Assembly: GCF_900111615.1 (NCBI RefSeq)
Contig: NZ_FOHU01000004.1
Coordinates: 1-64,000 of the forward strand
Reading direction: 5' to 3'
Origin: Natronincola peptidivorans
GTDB taxonomy: Bacteria; Bacillota; Clostridia; Peptostreptococcales; Natronincolaceae
DNA length: 64,000 nt
Shown here: positions 35,819-46,141 of the stretch, piece by piece
Numbering within the stretch: position 1 is the stretch's first letter
Layout of the letters: every line of letters starts with the position of its first letter
Program-made: the position numbers and the translations under genes
The notes under the pieces: generated by a model
Database searches by the model: none
Seen by the model: only the letters and a program-made list of their open reading frames with translations
Told to the model about the DNA's origin: nothing

Positions 35819-38620
35819 TTAAAATAATGGTTTTATTTGATAGGTTACTTGATCTCCTACTACGTTAAATTCAATATATTGAGAGTTTTTACCGGAAGCA
35901 TTGCTATAGATACCTGTAGAAATATATCTTACACCTTCTATTATGTCTGTTCCTACTTCCTGCTGGCCTCCATAAAGAACAAATACATTTTTCCCTTGTT
36001 CTGCTGTTCTTGTTAGGGTTTCTTGAAATAAGTTTGCTTCTAACGGATCAACGAATCCATTTGTACCCGTTACTGGTCTAGGAAGTATGACAAATATATT
36101 TTTCTTATCACTGGTATTTAGTAGGTTTTTTAACCAGCTCCATTGGTTAAAGTCCGCTTGTCTTAAGCCACCGCCTCTATTGTTTAACTGGATGATAAGA
36201 TTGTTATCATATTCCTTCATTCCATAGCTTGATGCCCCCATCATGCTGGGCTTCTCTATTCCACTGGTTATTCCTTCACTAACACTGCTGGTAAAGATGG
36301 ACAAGTGGTATCTGCTGTTAATAAGCTCCTGTACTCTTTGGGTTACAGCATCCTGTATCCCTTTTTCCTGTCCATTAAAGGTAATGCCGCTATGAACAAA
36401 AAATTGCGTTCCCTTTGTTGTATAGGCTGTATTTAAATCATCTACTAATCTTTGAGCTTGTGGCACTTCTTCTAATTCTAATGCCTGCATAGCATCTATT
36501 CCATCAAACAATATTTTTCCCGTGGTTTTATTATTTCCATTGGTTTCTGCTAGATATATTCTTTCTAATTCCACAGGCCCAGGTATATTTTGAGGTATAT
36601 TGGCTTCTAAGTATTTCCATTCTGTCCAATCAACACCCTTTTTAAAGTCAATGGTATGTCTTGTTCCTGCAGCATCTTTAATGTGTCCTCGAATCCAGAC
36701 TGGCGAGATTTCAAAAGCGTATGCCCATACTCCTATCTTTAATGATTGATTAGGTAGAAGTATACTTCCCTCTTCAAACTCAAGATATGCCGCTCTAGTT
36801 GCCTCTGTTTGAGTAAAGTCATATGCCAATCCAATGGAGTTTTCTCCAACCTTTCCATTACTATCTAGGAACACCTCCCCAGGAACTAGATCAGTAGGAT
36901 AACTATTATATTTAAAGGTATAGTTTTCTAAAGCTCCTAAAGAGATTTTCATTTGTCCAATAGCTGCCGGTATAGAGATGGTCTTATTGCCAAAGCTAGC
37001 GGTTATAGTAGTTATTCCTTCCTTGTTGCCAGCTGTATATACACCATGATTAAATACTCCTAAACCTGCTTCATCCCTCCATGTAATGTCCTGCAAATCA
37101 ATAACTGCACTATAGCCGTTTCTATCTACACCCACAACCTGCAATCTAGCACTTTGTCCATTGTTCAATCGAAGCTGCTGTGGTGTTATTTTAAGAAGAG
37201 CTAGTTCATCTAACACGTCTATAGTTATTTCTGTTTTCTTCCCTAAGTAATCAACTTCAATAACGTTTTTCCCTGATTCTGCAGGAAAAAATCTATTGTT
37301 TGTAAAGGTCCCTCCTCCATTCTTCACTGTAAATCTTAATTGGCTAGGATCTACTGATAATGGATTGTTATTGATATCAAAAGCCCTTACCTTTATTTCT
37401 CGCGAAGCACCAATAAAGCCTTTATTATGGGTGACTTCTGCTTTAATTCCTCTCAGCTCTCCTATAGATTCCTGGCCTATTACTGCTAATCCATTGGTTA
37501 TTCTTCTTTCTCCTCCATCAGAAGGATGATTGGTTATTTGTGGACTAAACTCTCCTAAGCCTCTTGTCATCATGGTAGTAGATCCGCCGCCGTCCATTAT
37601 AATAGCTTCATAGCTGCCTAGCTCCACCATTAAGTTGGCTAAACGTCTGCCATCTACTCCTGTAAAGGAGTTATGTCTTCCATCAATGGTCACCATAATC
37701 AATTGATTTCTATCTTTTGTTATCCCAACAGCTGTTCTTGGATGATTGCCAGTAACCGATTGGGTAAAATTAGCGGTTTGTCCATCCTTTACCAGTAAAG
37801 TTCCTCCTCCTAGTGCAAGCTTAATGTTGTCTAGACTATTAGGAGTTATATTGGTATGTATCGTTACTCGATCTCCTACGTTAAAGCTGTCAAATAACAC
37901 TTGTCCATTTCCTTGGGAGGCCAGTATAACATAACCATTTTCAGGTATATCAATAGAAGGCTGTTTTCTTCTAACTTCTACTACTTCATCTTCTATCACT
38001 ATTACCTCCACCATATCATAATGGCTTCCATTAAACCCTGGAGTTTTAGCACTCCAGTTTTTATCTATCATCATAATTGATTGATACTCATGGGTATATT
38101 TATTAATAGTAGTAATAGGTACAACTACAGCCTTATCAGTGGTTGCAAATATTTCATAGTTCCAATAACTGGCTGAAGCTTGATTGTTTTGGTCTATTGC
38201 TAAGGTAGCAAAATCATGAACAAAAATAGGACTGCTAATGATCTGCCCATCTTTAATCATAGCCCCTAACGGAGAATCAGGTGTTGTATTATAAAAAAAG
38301 TCTCCGTTGATGGCAGCAACCACATTATCTTTTTGTCCCACCATAGTGGATAAGGTTTCCTTTGTGGCTAGTCCATTTGAGCTTTGCAATAAATCCAGTT
38401 CAATCCCTTGATTATCCAAGTCAATATAGACTACATTTGCATTCAGCCATCCATCCTTATGGAATCGAAGGATGTTTTTATGGGTTACCCCAGTAGTAAT
38501 AACTTCTTTATTAATTTTTTCGTATGCGATGCTATCTACCGCAAAGGTATAGGAGATTGTGCTTGAAAGCATAACTGTAACTAACCCTATTGCTGACACT
38601 GCTTTTGTAAGTCTTTTCAT
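35819..38620 (-). CDS. Secreted phosphodiester glycosidase (NAGPA-like) family protein
   Basis: The 933-residue exported protein has a signal peptide (1-27). A NAGPA/PF09992 domain covers about 100-380 (AINGDFFY, HPRTAVGITKD, IMDGGGSTTMM). Bacterial Ig-like beta domains follow (about 390-560), then a carbohydrate-binding-like beta domain (560-710). A C-terminal roughly 210-residue module may be metallophosphatase-like (FVHSGITFNG, QLNNRGGGLRQ). Family members hydrolyse phosphodiester-linked sugars, so wall polymers are plausible substrates (inference). It is monocistronic with its own terminator. Confidence 0.88.
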   Translation of the reverse strand: MKRLTKAVSAIGLVTVMLSSTISYTFAVDSIAYEKINKEVITTGVTHKNILRFHKDGWLNANVVYIDLDNQGIELDLLQSSNGLATKETLSTMVGQKDNVVAAINGDFFYNTTPDSPLGAMIKDGQIISSPIFVHDFATLAIDQNNQASASYWNYEIFATTDKAVVVPITTINKYTHEYQSIMMIDKNWSAKTPGFNGSHYDMVEVIVIEDEVVEVRRKQPSIDIPENGYVILASQGNGQVLFDSFNVGDRVTIHTNITPNSLDNIKLALGGGTLLVKDGQTANFTQSVTGNHPRTAVGITKDRNQLIMVTIDGRHNSFTGVDGRRLANLMVELGSYEAIIMDGGGSTTMMTRGLGEFSPQITNHPSDGGERRITNGLAVIGQESIGELRGIKAEVTHNKGFIGASREIKVRAFDINNNPLSVDPSQLRFTVKNGGGTFTNNRFFPAESGKNVIEVDYLGKKTEITIDVLDELALLKITPQQLRLNNGQSARLQVVGVDRNGYSAVIDLQDITWRDEAGLGVFNHGVYTAGNKEGITTITASFGNKTISIPAAIGQMKISLGALENYTFKYNSYPTDLVPGEVFLDSNGKVGENSIGLAYDFTQTEATRAAYLEFEEGSILLPNQSLKIGVWAYAFEISPVWIRGHIKDAAGTRHTIDFKKGVDWTEWKYLEANIPQNIPGPVELERIYLAETNGNNKTTGKILFDGIDAMQALELEEVPQAQRLVDDLNTAYTTKGTQFFVHSGITFNGQEKGIQDAVTQRVQELINSRYHLSIFTSSVSEGITSGIEKPSMMGASSYGMKEYDNNLIIQLNNRGGGLRQADFNQWSWLKNLLNTSDKKNIFVILPRPVTGTNGFVDPLEANLFQETLTRTAEQGKNVFVLYGGQQEVGTDIIEGVRYISTGIYSNASGKNSQYIEFNVVGDQVTYQIKPLF

Positions 38621-38762
38621 GTATTTATTCCTCCTAATGGTTTCTCATGTAAAATTATCCTAATTTGCTAATTTCATTATATAACACCCATATAATAATT
38701 CAATTACAGGAATATTACATTTTTCTTAAGCTCTAATGAGAACATAGAGAGTAGGAAAACTC

Positions 38763-39242
38763 CTACTCTCTATAATTCACTCTAAGATCTATTTTTTTTG
38801 GCAATTCCTTTAAATCTGTCTTTGCTACTACATATGGATAAGTAATTACCTGTGGCACTAAGTCATCTGGCTTAGGGTCTTTGAACAATGCGTGGACTAC
38901 AATTCTTTCTTCTTTGTCTTCCTTTATTAATAGTATTCTCTCAATTTCTACTTGATATCCCCCTGTTAATTTTTCGCCTCTTGTAACGATAACATAAATT
39001 TCATCATCTACTTTTGCTGCTAAAGCTCTTTCTAGCATTTTATATCTAGGTAGTATCTCGTTTATTTTTTGTGGAATTTGACTTTCTTCTAATACTTGAT
39101 AGCTCACCTCTTTCTCACCTCTTGTTATAAACTTAGGAACAATTTTTATCACCGCTGCTACCAACACAATGATTATGATAATGGCAATAAATAATTTCCA
39201 ATTTATCCTAGGTAGTTTAGGTAATTTGAATTTTTTCTTCAT
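38763..39242 (-). CDS. Membrane-anchored hypothetical protein
   Basis: The 159-residue protein has a strongly basic N-terminus (MKKKFKLPKLPRINWK), one membrane helix (about 17-36) and a roughly 120-residue outside domain of mixed charge (YVIVTRGEKLTGGYQVEIERI). The external part resembles a PrcB/protease-complex-like fold in spacing, but I would not assert it. A 13-bp hairpin overlaps its stop codon (38744-38773). Confidence 0.65.
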   Translation of the reverse strand: MKKKFKLPKLPRINWKLFIAIIIIIVLVAAVIKIVPKFITRGEKEVSYQVLEESQIPQKINEILPRYKMLERALAAKVDDEIYVIVTRGEKLTGGYQVEIERILLIKEDKEERIVVHALFKDPKPDDLVPQVITYPYVVAKTDLKELPKKIDLRVNYRE

Positions 39243-39351
39243 AACTCTCTACCCCCTTAATTTGACGCCATAATAAAGGCAGTCTATATAACTATGTGTA
39301 TTCGGGGACAATTGAATTTATTCAATTGTACAAGTTAAAAAACTCCATTAA

Positions 39352-39385
39352 AAAGAGGACGGATATTTTTCTATCCCTCCTCTTT
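39352..39385 (-). terminator. Terminator of the transketolase/wall-polymer operon
   Basis: AAAGAGGA and GGATA pair with TATCC and TCCTCTTT (one mismatch pair between). On the minus strand TTTTT follows. Confidence 0.8.
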
Positions 39386-39397
39386 CTAAGCCATTTA

Positions 39398-40351
39398 CTA
39401 TGCTTTTCTTTTGACAACCTCTTGAACTGCATTTACGATATCTTTTTTTGTTAATCCATATTTTTCTAATAATTCCTGTGGCTTTCCAGATTCTCCAAAG
39501 GTGTCCAAAGTGCCTATTCTTTTTAACGGAACTGGTTGATTTTCCCCTATTACCTCGGCTACTGCTGAGCCTAAACCACCTATTACATTATGCTCCTCAG
39601 CGGTTACAATAGCTCCTGTTTCTCTAGCAGCCTTCACTATAATAGCTTCATCTATTGGTTTAATCGTATGTATGTTTATTACTCTTATGGATAAGCCTTT
39701 CTCTTCTAGTTCTTTACTGGCTTCTAAAGCTTCACTTACCATAATGCCCGTAGCAATAATTGTAGCATCTACACCTTCCTTTAACATAACGCCTTTACCA
39801 ATTTCAAATGAATAGTTGGTTTCATCATTAAGGATAGGCACTGCAGCTCTTCCTAATCTAACGTAAACTGGCCCTTCCATTTCAGCTATAGCATGGATAG
39901 CTGCCTTTGCCTCCACTGCGTCTGCTGGTACAATAACAGTCATATTTGGAATTACTCGCATACAAGCTATATCTTCTAATGCTTGATGTGATGCGCCATC
40001 TTCTCCTACAGTCAAGCCTGCGTGAGTTGCACATACCTTCACATTTAATCGAGGATATCCTATAGAGTTTCTAATAATCTCAAAAGCTCTTCCTGTAGCA
40101 AACATGGCGAAGGTACTGGCAAAGGGTATCTTACCTGTGGTAGCCAAACCAGCGGCTGTTCCAATCATGTTTTGTTCAGCAATCCCCATATTAAAAAATC
40201 TCTCTGGAAATTTTTTTCCAAACCCAGCTGTTTTGGTGGATTTTGATAAGTCTGCATCCAATACAACTACCTTAGGGTTCTTGTTGCCTAATTCAATTAA
40301 GGCTTCTCCATAGGCATCTCTTGTAGCTATTTTTTTAGTCATTCCCTTCAC
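39398..40351 (-). CDS. Transketolase, C-terminal subunit
   Basis: The 317-residue protein carries the pyrimidine-binding and C-terminal domains of transketolase (FNMGIAEQNMIGTAAGLA, GEDGASHQALEDIA, C-terminal VTAEEHNVIGGLGSAVAE). It works with the separate N-terminal subunit encoded just upstream. Their reading frames overlap by 17 bp, ensuring equal synthesis. Split transketolases are common in clostridia and archaea and supply pentose and erythrose phosphates. Confidence 0.95.
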   Translation of the reverse strand: MKGMTKKIATRDAYGEALIELGNKNPKVVVLDADLSKSTKTAGFGKKFPERFFNMGIAEQNMIGTAAGLATTGKIPFASTFAMFATGRAFEIIRNSIGYPRLNVKVCATHAGLTVGEDGASHQALEDIACMRVIPNMTVIVPADAVEAKAAIHAIAEMEGPVYVRLGRAAVPILNDETNYSFEIGKGVMLKEGVDATIIATGIMVSEALEASKELEEKGLSIRVINIHTIKPIDEAIIVKAARETGAIVTAEEHNVIGGLGSAVAEVIGENQPVPLKRIGTLDTFGESGKPQELLEKYGLTKKDIVNAVQEVVKRKA

Positions 40352-41165
40352 CTCCTAGTTCCTGTAAAGCTTTCCTTGTATCTTCTTCTTTTGGAGCATT
40401 TCCATGCCAATCTACGGAACCCTCCATAAAAGAAACACCCTTACCTTTTATGGTATTTGCTATAATCATAGTAGGTTTTTCTTTAGTAGCTTTGGCTTTT
40501 GCAAAGGCTTCTATTATTTCTTCAAAGGAATGTCCATCAATCTCTAATACCTGCCAACCAAAGGCTTTAAATTTATCCGTAACAGGATCTACCCCCATCA
40601 CCTCTGCATTTGGTCCATCGATCTGTAATTTGTTGTAATCTAATATAGCTGTAAGATTATCTAGTTTATGATGAGCCGATGCCATTGCAGTCTCCCATAT
40701 CATACCCTCTTGTAATTCTCCATCACCTAAAAGTGTATAAACTCTATAATCTTTTTTGTCTATCTTTCCAGCTATAGCCATCCCGCTTGCAGAAGAAAAG
40801 CCTTGAGCTAAGGAACCTGTAGACATTTCTACACCTGGAGTTCCTTTCATCTCAGGATGTCCCTGCAGCATTGCATTAATTTTTCTTAGACCCATTAGTT
40901 CTTCCTTTGGAAAAAAACCTTTTTCTGCTAAAGCAGCATATAATACTGGTGCCGCATGTCCCTTAGATAAAACGAATCTGTCTCGATCTTCCCATTTAGG
41001 ATTTTTCGGATCTATTTTCATTTCATGAAAATAGAGTACAGCTAAGATATCTGCCGCTGATAATGAGCCCCCAGGATGTCCTGAACCAGCTTCATGCAGC
41101 ATTGCAATAATATCTTTTCTTATTACTTGTGCTTTTTCTTTTAATAAACTAAAATCAATACTCAA
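40335..41165 (-). CDS. Transketolase, N-terminal subunit
   Basis: The 276-residue protein is the thiamine-diphosphate-binding half (GHPGGSLSAADILAVLYF, LGDGELQEGMIWETAM with the GDG-N motif region, ILDYNKLQIDG). It needs the following C-terminal subunit. It lies 12 bp after the YitT gene, in an operon with wall-polymer genes. Confidence 0.95.
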   Translation of the reverse strand: MSIDFSLLKEKAQVIRKDIIAMLHEAGSGHPGGSLSAADILAVLYFHEMKIDPKNPKWEDRDRFVLSKGHAAPVLYAALAEKGFFPKEELMGLRKINAMLQGHPEMKGTPGVEMSTGSLAQGFSSASGMAIAGKIDKKDYRVYTLLGDGELQEGMIWETAMASAHHKLDNLTAILDYNKLQIDGPNAEVMGVDPVTDKFKAFGWQVLEIDGHSFEEIIEAFAKAKATKEKPTMIIANTIKGKGVSFMEGSVDWHGNAPKEEDTRKALQELGGEGND

Positions 41166-41177
41166 TATTTTTCCCTC

Positions 41178-42044
41178 CTACTTTTTTATTTCTTTAAAAC
41201 CTTCACCTAGTACTTCATGAATAGTCGTTACCATAATAAAGGCTTTTTTATCGATTTCATAGACAATTTTCTTTAGTTTTGCCACTTGTGCTCGATTTAC
41301 TACACACATCAATACATCTTTTTTAGTTCCTGTATAAAACCCTCTCCCTTCTAGCGCAGTAACCCCTCTACCAATTTCTTCTATAATCCTTTTCCCGATT
41401 ACATCAGAATCCTTGGAAATTATATAAAAGGCTTTTGAGTAGCTTAAATCCTCCACAATAAAATCCGCAAGCTTCACCATGATATATAGGGCAATTACTG
41501 AATATAAAGAGGTTTCAATGTTCTGTCCTACAATCCCTGCTACTGCCACCACCATTAGGTCTAAAATCATCATAAGTTTTGCAGTGCTCATATTAGGGAA
41601 ATAATTGTTTAAAATAGCTCCTGCCAAATCTGTTCCTCCTGTGGTTCCTCCAAATCGAAAAACTGCACCCAGTCCAACACCTAAAAGAACACCGCCATAG
41701 ATGGAGGCCAATAAAATATCATGGGTAATCATTGCACCCTCACCAAATAATATGATAAAAAAACGAATAAAAGCTGAAAGCATAAGGATGGAGTAAGCAG
41801 TTTTTACTCCAAAGGTTTTTCCTAATACCGCTAATCCTCCTAAAAACAAGGGGATATTGATAGCCAAGTTAGTAATATCAAGAGGTATGCCGGTTAATTC
41901 CTCAATGACAATAGCTAAACCCGTCACTCCACCAGGAGCTACAGTATTGGGTTTTAAAAAGAAGTTCAAGCTCAAAGCCATTAAAGCACACCCTACTGTT
42001 ATTCCCACATATTCCACAACCACTTGTTGCTTCTTATTGCTCAA
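41178..42044 (-). CDS. YitT-family membrane protein (DUF161 + DUF2179)
   Basis: The protein has five to six membrane helices with the family motifs FLKPNTVAPGGVTGLA and RFGGTTGGTDL. A C-terminal cytoplasmic DUF2179 domain (about 205-288) follows (GRGVTALEGRGFYTG...FIMVTTIHEVLGEGF). Function is not established. I chose a TTG start at 42044, seven bases after GGAGGA; the longer frame from 42065 would include that site in the coding sequence. Confidence 0.88.
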   Translation of the reverse strand: MSNKKQQVVVEYVGITVGCALMALSLNFFLKPNTVAPGGVTGLAIVIEELTGIPLDITNLAINIPLFLGGLAVLGKTFGVKTAYSILMLSAFIRFFIILFGEGAMITHDILLASIYGGVLLGVGLGAVFRFGGTTGGTDLAGAILNNYFPNMSTAKLMMILDLMVVAVAGIVGQNIETSLYSVIALYIMVKLADFIVEDLSYSKAFYIISKDSDVIGKRIIEEIGRGVTALEGRGFYTGTKKDVLMCVVNRAQVAKLKKIVYEIDKKAFIMVTTIHEVLGEGFKEIKK

Positions 42045-42068
42045 TCTTAATTCCTCCCAAATCAAATA

Positions 42069-42797
42069 TCACTGTTTACGCAATACATCAATTAAAAACT
42101 TTGGTAAAGCCATCATTCTTTTTATTCTCCAAGGCTCCTTTGCCAATCGGTAAAACCATTCTAAGCCAGTCTTTTGGAAAATAACTGGAGCTCTTTTGGC
42201 GGTACCAGCATAGATATCTACACTACCACCTACCCCCATAGCTAATCTACAATGAAGCTGGTGCTTATACTTATTCACCCATTTTTCCTGTTTTGGGGCA
42301 CCAAGACATACAAATAATACATCCGGCTGTGCCTTATTTATCCCTTCCACTATTTCTACTTCATCCATTTCTTGAAAGTATCCATGGTGAAACCCTGCAA
42401 TTTTAAGGCCCCTATATTTATTTCCCATGTTTTTACAGGCTATTTCTGCAGTTCCTGGCTTGCCTCCTAATAAAAATATGCTTTTACCCTGTTCTCCACA
42501 ATAGGTCAATAATTTGTCCATTGTATCAATACCTGTCACCCGTTCCTTCAATCCAAATCCCTTTAATTTAGAAGCGATTAGCAATCCGATTCCATCTGGC
42601 AAGACTAAATCAGCATCCTCTAGAGCTTTTAGCAGCTCTGGATCCTGCTGTGCAACCATGACAATTTCTGGATTAGGGGTATATATTTTTTTTAAGGCTT
42701 CTCCTTCTGCGTCTAGAAAGGATACCAGTTTTTGAAATGTTTCTTCCTCTGTAATAATATCTATCGGTACACCTAAAATTCTAACCTGCTGTCTCAT
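42069..42797 (-). CDS. tagA: WecG/TagA/CpsF-family glycosyltransferase
   Basis: The 242-residue enzyme probably transfers N-acetylmannosamine (or a similar sugar) to undecaprenyl-PP-GlcNAc in wall-polymer synthesis. Motifs are TPNPEIVMVAQQDPE, LPDGIGLL, RVTGIDTMDKLL, and the C-terminal VGGSVDIYAGTAKRAP...GLEWFYRLAKEPWR. It overlaps csaB by 4 bp. Confidence 0.93.
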   Translation of the reverse strand: MRQQVRILGVPIDIITEEETFQKLVSFLDAEGEALKKIYTPNPEIVMVAQQDPELLKALEDADLVLPDGIGLLIASKLKGFGLKERVTGIDTMDKLLTYCGEQGKSIFLLGGKPGTAEIACKNMGNKYRGLKIAGFHHGYFQEMDEVEIVEGINKAQPDVLFVCLGAPKQEKWVNKYKHQLHCRLAMGVGGSVDIYAGTAKRAPVIFQKTGLEWFYRLAKEPWRIKRMMALPKFLIDVLRKQ

Positions 42798-43891
42798 CTC
42801 TTTTCTCCTTCTTGCACAAACCTGGTAAAAATCTCAATATTAATTTCAGTCTTTTTATACAGGTTCTTTTTTATTTCTCTTAAGTTCTCAACATGCTGAT
42901 CCCCATGTTCCAACACCGAATCTATGCTGGTCCAAAGATGAATAATATCTAGCTTTTCTACGACTCCTCCACTTTTTTGATTTGCTAGTTTTAAAAAATT
43001 TTTGATTTTAGCATCATATTCTAAACCTACCATTGGAATCTCTGCAATAGCTGCAAATATTAAGGAGTGAAGCCGCATTCCTATTAGTAAATTCATCTTG
43101 CTAATTATACCTATGATTTGCCTAGGATTATATTTTGTTGTAATAATCTTAGGGGTGTTGTTCATCATACTGGCGATTTCTTTAGATATATCTATGTCGC
43201 TGGGGAATTGCATTGGAATAAACACGATATCATAATTTCTATTGATTAGATAATCTGCAGTTTTAGCAATAACTTCCTTATAATTTTTTTCATTCTTCCA
43301 TTCCCTTATGGATATACCTACCCATTTTTTTGTTATATCCATTGATTCCCATTGGAATATTTTTTCTATTTCTTCACTGGGCACCGCCTCTAAACCAAAA
43401 GCAATATCTGCCGTTACGATAATATCTTTTTTGATGCCAAGCGATTGCATATATTCCTTTGATTGATAATCTCTAACGGTAATGGTGTCCACTTGATTTA
43501 TAATATATTTCACTAGCTTCTTATTAAAATATCGATTAATAGGGCCAAATCCATTGCCATAAAACATTACTTTTTTCCCTAATTTTTTTGCCAGCAGAAT
43601 AATAGCAGAATAATACAGCAAGGATCTACTGCTGGTAACATCCTGTAAAATAGAACCTCCTCCGCTAATTACAACATCAGAGGCTCTAATGGCTTTTATT
43701 ACTTCCTTAAAATCATTTCTGCTTACAGCATCGATATTATACTTTTCCCAGGTATCTTGAGCGCTATAGCTTAAGGCTGATAGCTTTGCATTGGGTAGTG
43801 CTGTCCTTATTTGTTCAATAAGTGCTTCTAAAATTGCTTCATCCCCAGTATTTTGAAAACCATAATAACCAAATAGAAATATTTTTTTCAT
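42794..43891 (-). CDS. csaB: Polysaccharide pyruvyl transferase CsaB
   Basis: The 365-residue enzyme adds pyruvate ketals to secondary cell-wall polysaccharide, the anchor for S-layer homology domains. It has FGYYGFQNTGDEAIL at the start, SGGGSILQD, and GMRLHSLIFAAIAEIPMVGLEYDAKI near the end. I chose ATG 43891 behind GAGAGGAAG; the frame extends 12 codons upstream. S-layer anchoring in this organism is thus likely. Confidence 0.93.
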   Translation of the reverse strand: MKKIFLFGYYGFQNTGDEAILEALIEQIRTALPNAKLSALSYSAQDTWEKYNIDAVSRNDFKEVIKAIRASDVVISGGGSILQDVTSSRSLLYYSAIILLAKKLGKKVMFYGNGFGPINRYFNKKLVKYIINQVDTITVRDYQSKEYMQSLGIKKDIIVTADIAFGLEAVPSEEIEKIFQWESMDITKKWVGISIREWKNEKNYKEVIAKTADYLINRNYDIVFIPMQFPSDIDISKEIASMMNNTPKIITTKYNPRQIIGIISKMNLLIGMRLHSLIFAAIAEIPMVGLEYDAKIKNFLKLANQKSGGVVEKLDIIHLWTSIDSVLEHGDQHVENLREIKKNLYKKTEINIEIFTRFVQEGEKR

Positions 43892-43954
43892 TTGTTTCTT
43901 CCTCTCTTGCCTTTTGAAATTGCACAAAAGGAATAGATTGTGATGATTCCTGCT

Positions 43955-46141
43955 TTAATTGCTTTTGTGTTGGGCTATCTCCGTTTTTAGCTTGTTGATT
44001 AGCTTTATTGCTATTTCCAATATTAAAATATAGATGATTCCCACAACAACCCCTAGGACTAAAGCATATAATGTCCTAACTGTTGATAAATACACTGGTG
44101 TTCTTAAATGGCTAAAAGTATTTGCAATGGATGCTTGCCCTATAACAGCAACTAATCCTGCTACAAAGGTTAAGGACTTGATTCTTGCCTTTGCAAAGTA
44201 TATTCCCACCATTAATGCTGGAAAAGCAATTAAGAATTCCGCTGTTCTCGGCCTAGCCAATAGCTTTTCCTCTAGTATATTTCTAGCAATTAGTTCAAAA
44301 GTAGACGGTTGTATATTTGTTTCATGTCCTGTTCTAGCTAAATAAATATACAGCACTCCCAAAAACACTGCAGATAAAAGTACATAGACAATCTTTATGT
44401 CTTCAAATAAAAAGGTTTTTATATCCTCAAGTCCTATAGATGGTTGATGTTTTTTATCAACATTTCTTCTATATCCAAAGTAGGCCATAAAAATTGCTGG
44501 ATAGATAATCATAGGAATCATTTGACTAATCTTTACACCTCTAAAAATATCCATTTCTAATAAATATTCTATATGAGATAGAATCCCCGCCACAAATAAT
44601 CCACCTACCAAAGATATCGCTGAAACAATGATTAAATCTCTAGCTGCATAGATCATCTTTTTATGGAGCTTATCTTTCTGATCTTCTTTATAGATATACT
44701 TAAAGCACCTATGACAAAAATAGACCATAGATAAAGATGGAAAAATAACTGCTGCCCATAAAGCCATTAATTTATCCATTAGCATAGGTCTTACAACAAA
44801 ACCAGCAGGCACCATCAATAATCCCATTGCTAATAAACCATATTTGTATTTTTTGTCCAGTTTTATTAAATAGGTTAAAAATAGAATACTTGCCGCAACA
44901 ATCCCCCAACCCATTAATGTCTGTTTAGCAATCCTTACCCTTATAGGCTCCATCCTACTGCTATCTCCTAAGGTCATGCCATGCTGAGCTATTCTTGCTT
45001 CAAACCTTTCAAACATTTTTTCATATTCTTCATAATCTGTAACATAGATAAACTGGTCATATCTCGTATTATAATCATCTACTTTAAATGGCTTAAAGAA
45101 AATAAATCTAATATTCCTTTCTGTCACTGCTCTATATAACGTGTTTTCTATTTCTTCTGCTCCTTCATAATTGTAATATCCAAATCTCTCTTGAATATAC
45201 GGCCAAACAGAAAAAATTCTTACCGCATCATAATTTAAGCTTCTAGTCAATAAATTAAGTCCTTCTTGTTCTATATGACTTCTTTGAACAGAGGTTTCTA
45301 TCAATCCTGCAGCTATATTATTCTCTATCATATAATTTGCTATTATTTCAATGTTAGGATAACCTAGTACTGCTCCACCACTAAATAGAAATACTGGGGG
45401 CTTCATATCATATGCTTCTATATCTGCAAAAGTAGCCTCCATATATTCTTCTGTCATCCAATCTATATAGGTGAATGGTCTTGGCAATACTTCTAGTCCA
45501 CTTTCACGAATCACATTAATTTTATCAGTGTCAAATCCTAAACCTACCTGCAACAACTTTGAAGAGTATGGCTTATGTCTAGGGATAGATAATTTTCCTT
45601 CTGCATCCTCTAGTTTAAAATTATTTCTGTATAAAGCGTCTCTAATATTGCCCTTTAGCAAAATCGTATAGTATCCTTCTTCAGATAGGATTTGAAACTT
45701 ATCTGAGGTATATCTGCTTTTTAATCCATTTGAAATAAAATCATACACCTCTTGAGACTTTGTTGCAATAAAAACATCAAATTCACTGATTCCTTCATGA
45801 TCAATATAGTATTCCACCTCTGAAGGATATAGGTTTCGCCACTCTGCCTCTTGTAGCAGCTGCCATCCCATTAGTATCTGAAGTTGATTATTTTTGATCA
45901 TTAATGATTCCAGGTTTTCTTCCTGCAAGCCAACATATTGTACACCTAATGATTCAAATTTCTCAAGCCACCAGGTTAACGGCTTCTCTGACTGGGCTGC
46001 CATATCTCTAAATTCACTATAGTCCAGCACTACATCTACAACCTTGTTATTTGATTCCACTGCAACTCTGGCACTTAATGTCAAGCTTAAAGCTAATACA
46101 CTAACGATTAATAGGGTTATGATCACAATGTTTTTTTTCAT
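43955..46141 (-). CDS. DUF5693 family membrane protein
   Basis: The 728-residue protein has one N-terminal membrane segment. A roughly 370-residue outside domain follows (LVVGLGFDTDK-like GLGFDTDKINVI, FLFSGGAVLGYP, IEQEGLNLL). About ten membrane helices then run to the C-terminus. DUF5693 proteins regularly precede csaB and tagA, which suggests a role in secondary-wall-polymer assembly or export. ATG 46141 follows GAGGTG; a GTG at 46150 overlaps that site. Confidence 0.88.
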   Translation of the reverse strand: MKKNIVIITLLIVSVLALSLTLSARVAVESNNKVVDVVLDYSEFRDMAAQSEKPLTWWLEKFESLGVQYVGLQEENLESLMIKNNQLQILMGWQLLQEAEWRNLYPSEVEYYIDHEGISEFDVFIATKSQEVYDFISNGLKSRYTSDKFQILSEEGYYTILLKGNIRDALYRNNFKLEDAEGKLSIPRHKPYSSKLLQVGLGFDTDKINVIRESGLEVLPRPFTYIDWMTEEYMEATFADIEAYDMKPPVFLFSGGAVLGYPNIEIIANYMIENNIAAGLIETSVQRSHIEQEGLNLLTRSLNYDAVRIFSVWPYIQERFGYYNYEGAEEIENTLYRAVTERNIRFIFFKPFKVDDYNTRYDQFIYVTDYEEYEKMFERFEARIAQHGMTLGDSSRMEPIRVRIAKQTLMGWGIVAASILFLTYLIKLDKKYKYGLLAMGLLMVPAGFVVRPMLMDKLMALWAAVIFPSLSMVYFCHRCFKYIYKEDQKDKLHKKMIYAARDLIIVSAISLVGGLFVAGILSHIEYLLEMDIFRGVKISQMIPMIIYPAIFMAYFGYRRNVDKKHQPSIGLEDIKTFLFEDIKIVYVLLSAVFLGVLYIYLARTGHETNIQPSTFELIARNILEEKLLARPRTAEFLIAFPALMVGIYFAKARIKSLTFVAGLVAVIGQASIANTFSHLRTPVYLSTVRTLYALVLGVVVGIIYILILEIAIKLINKLKTEIAQHKSN

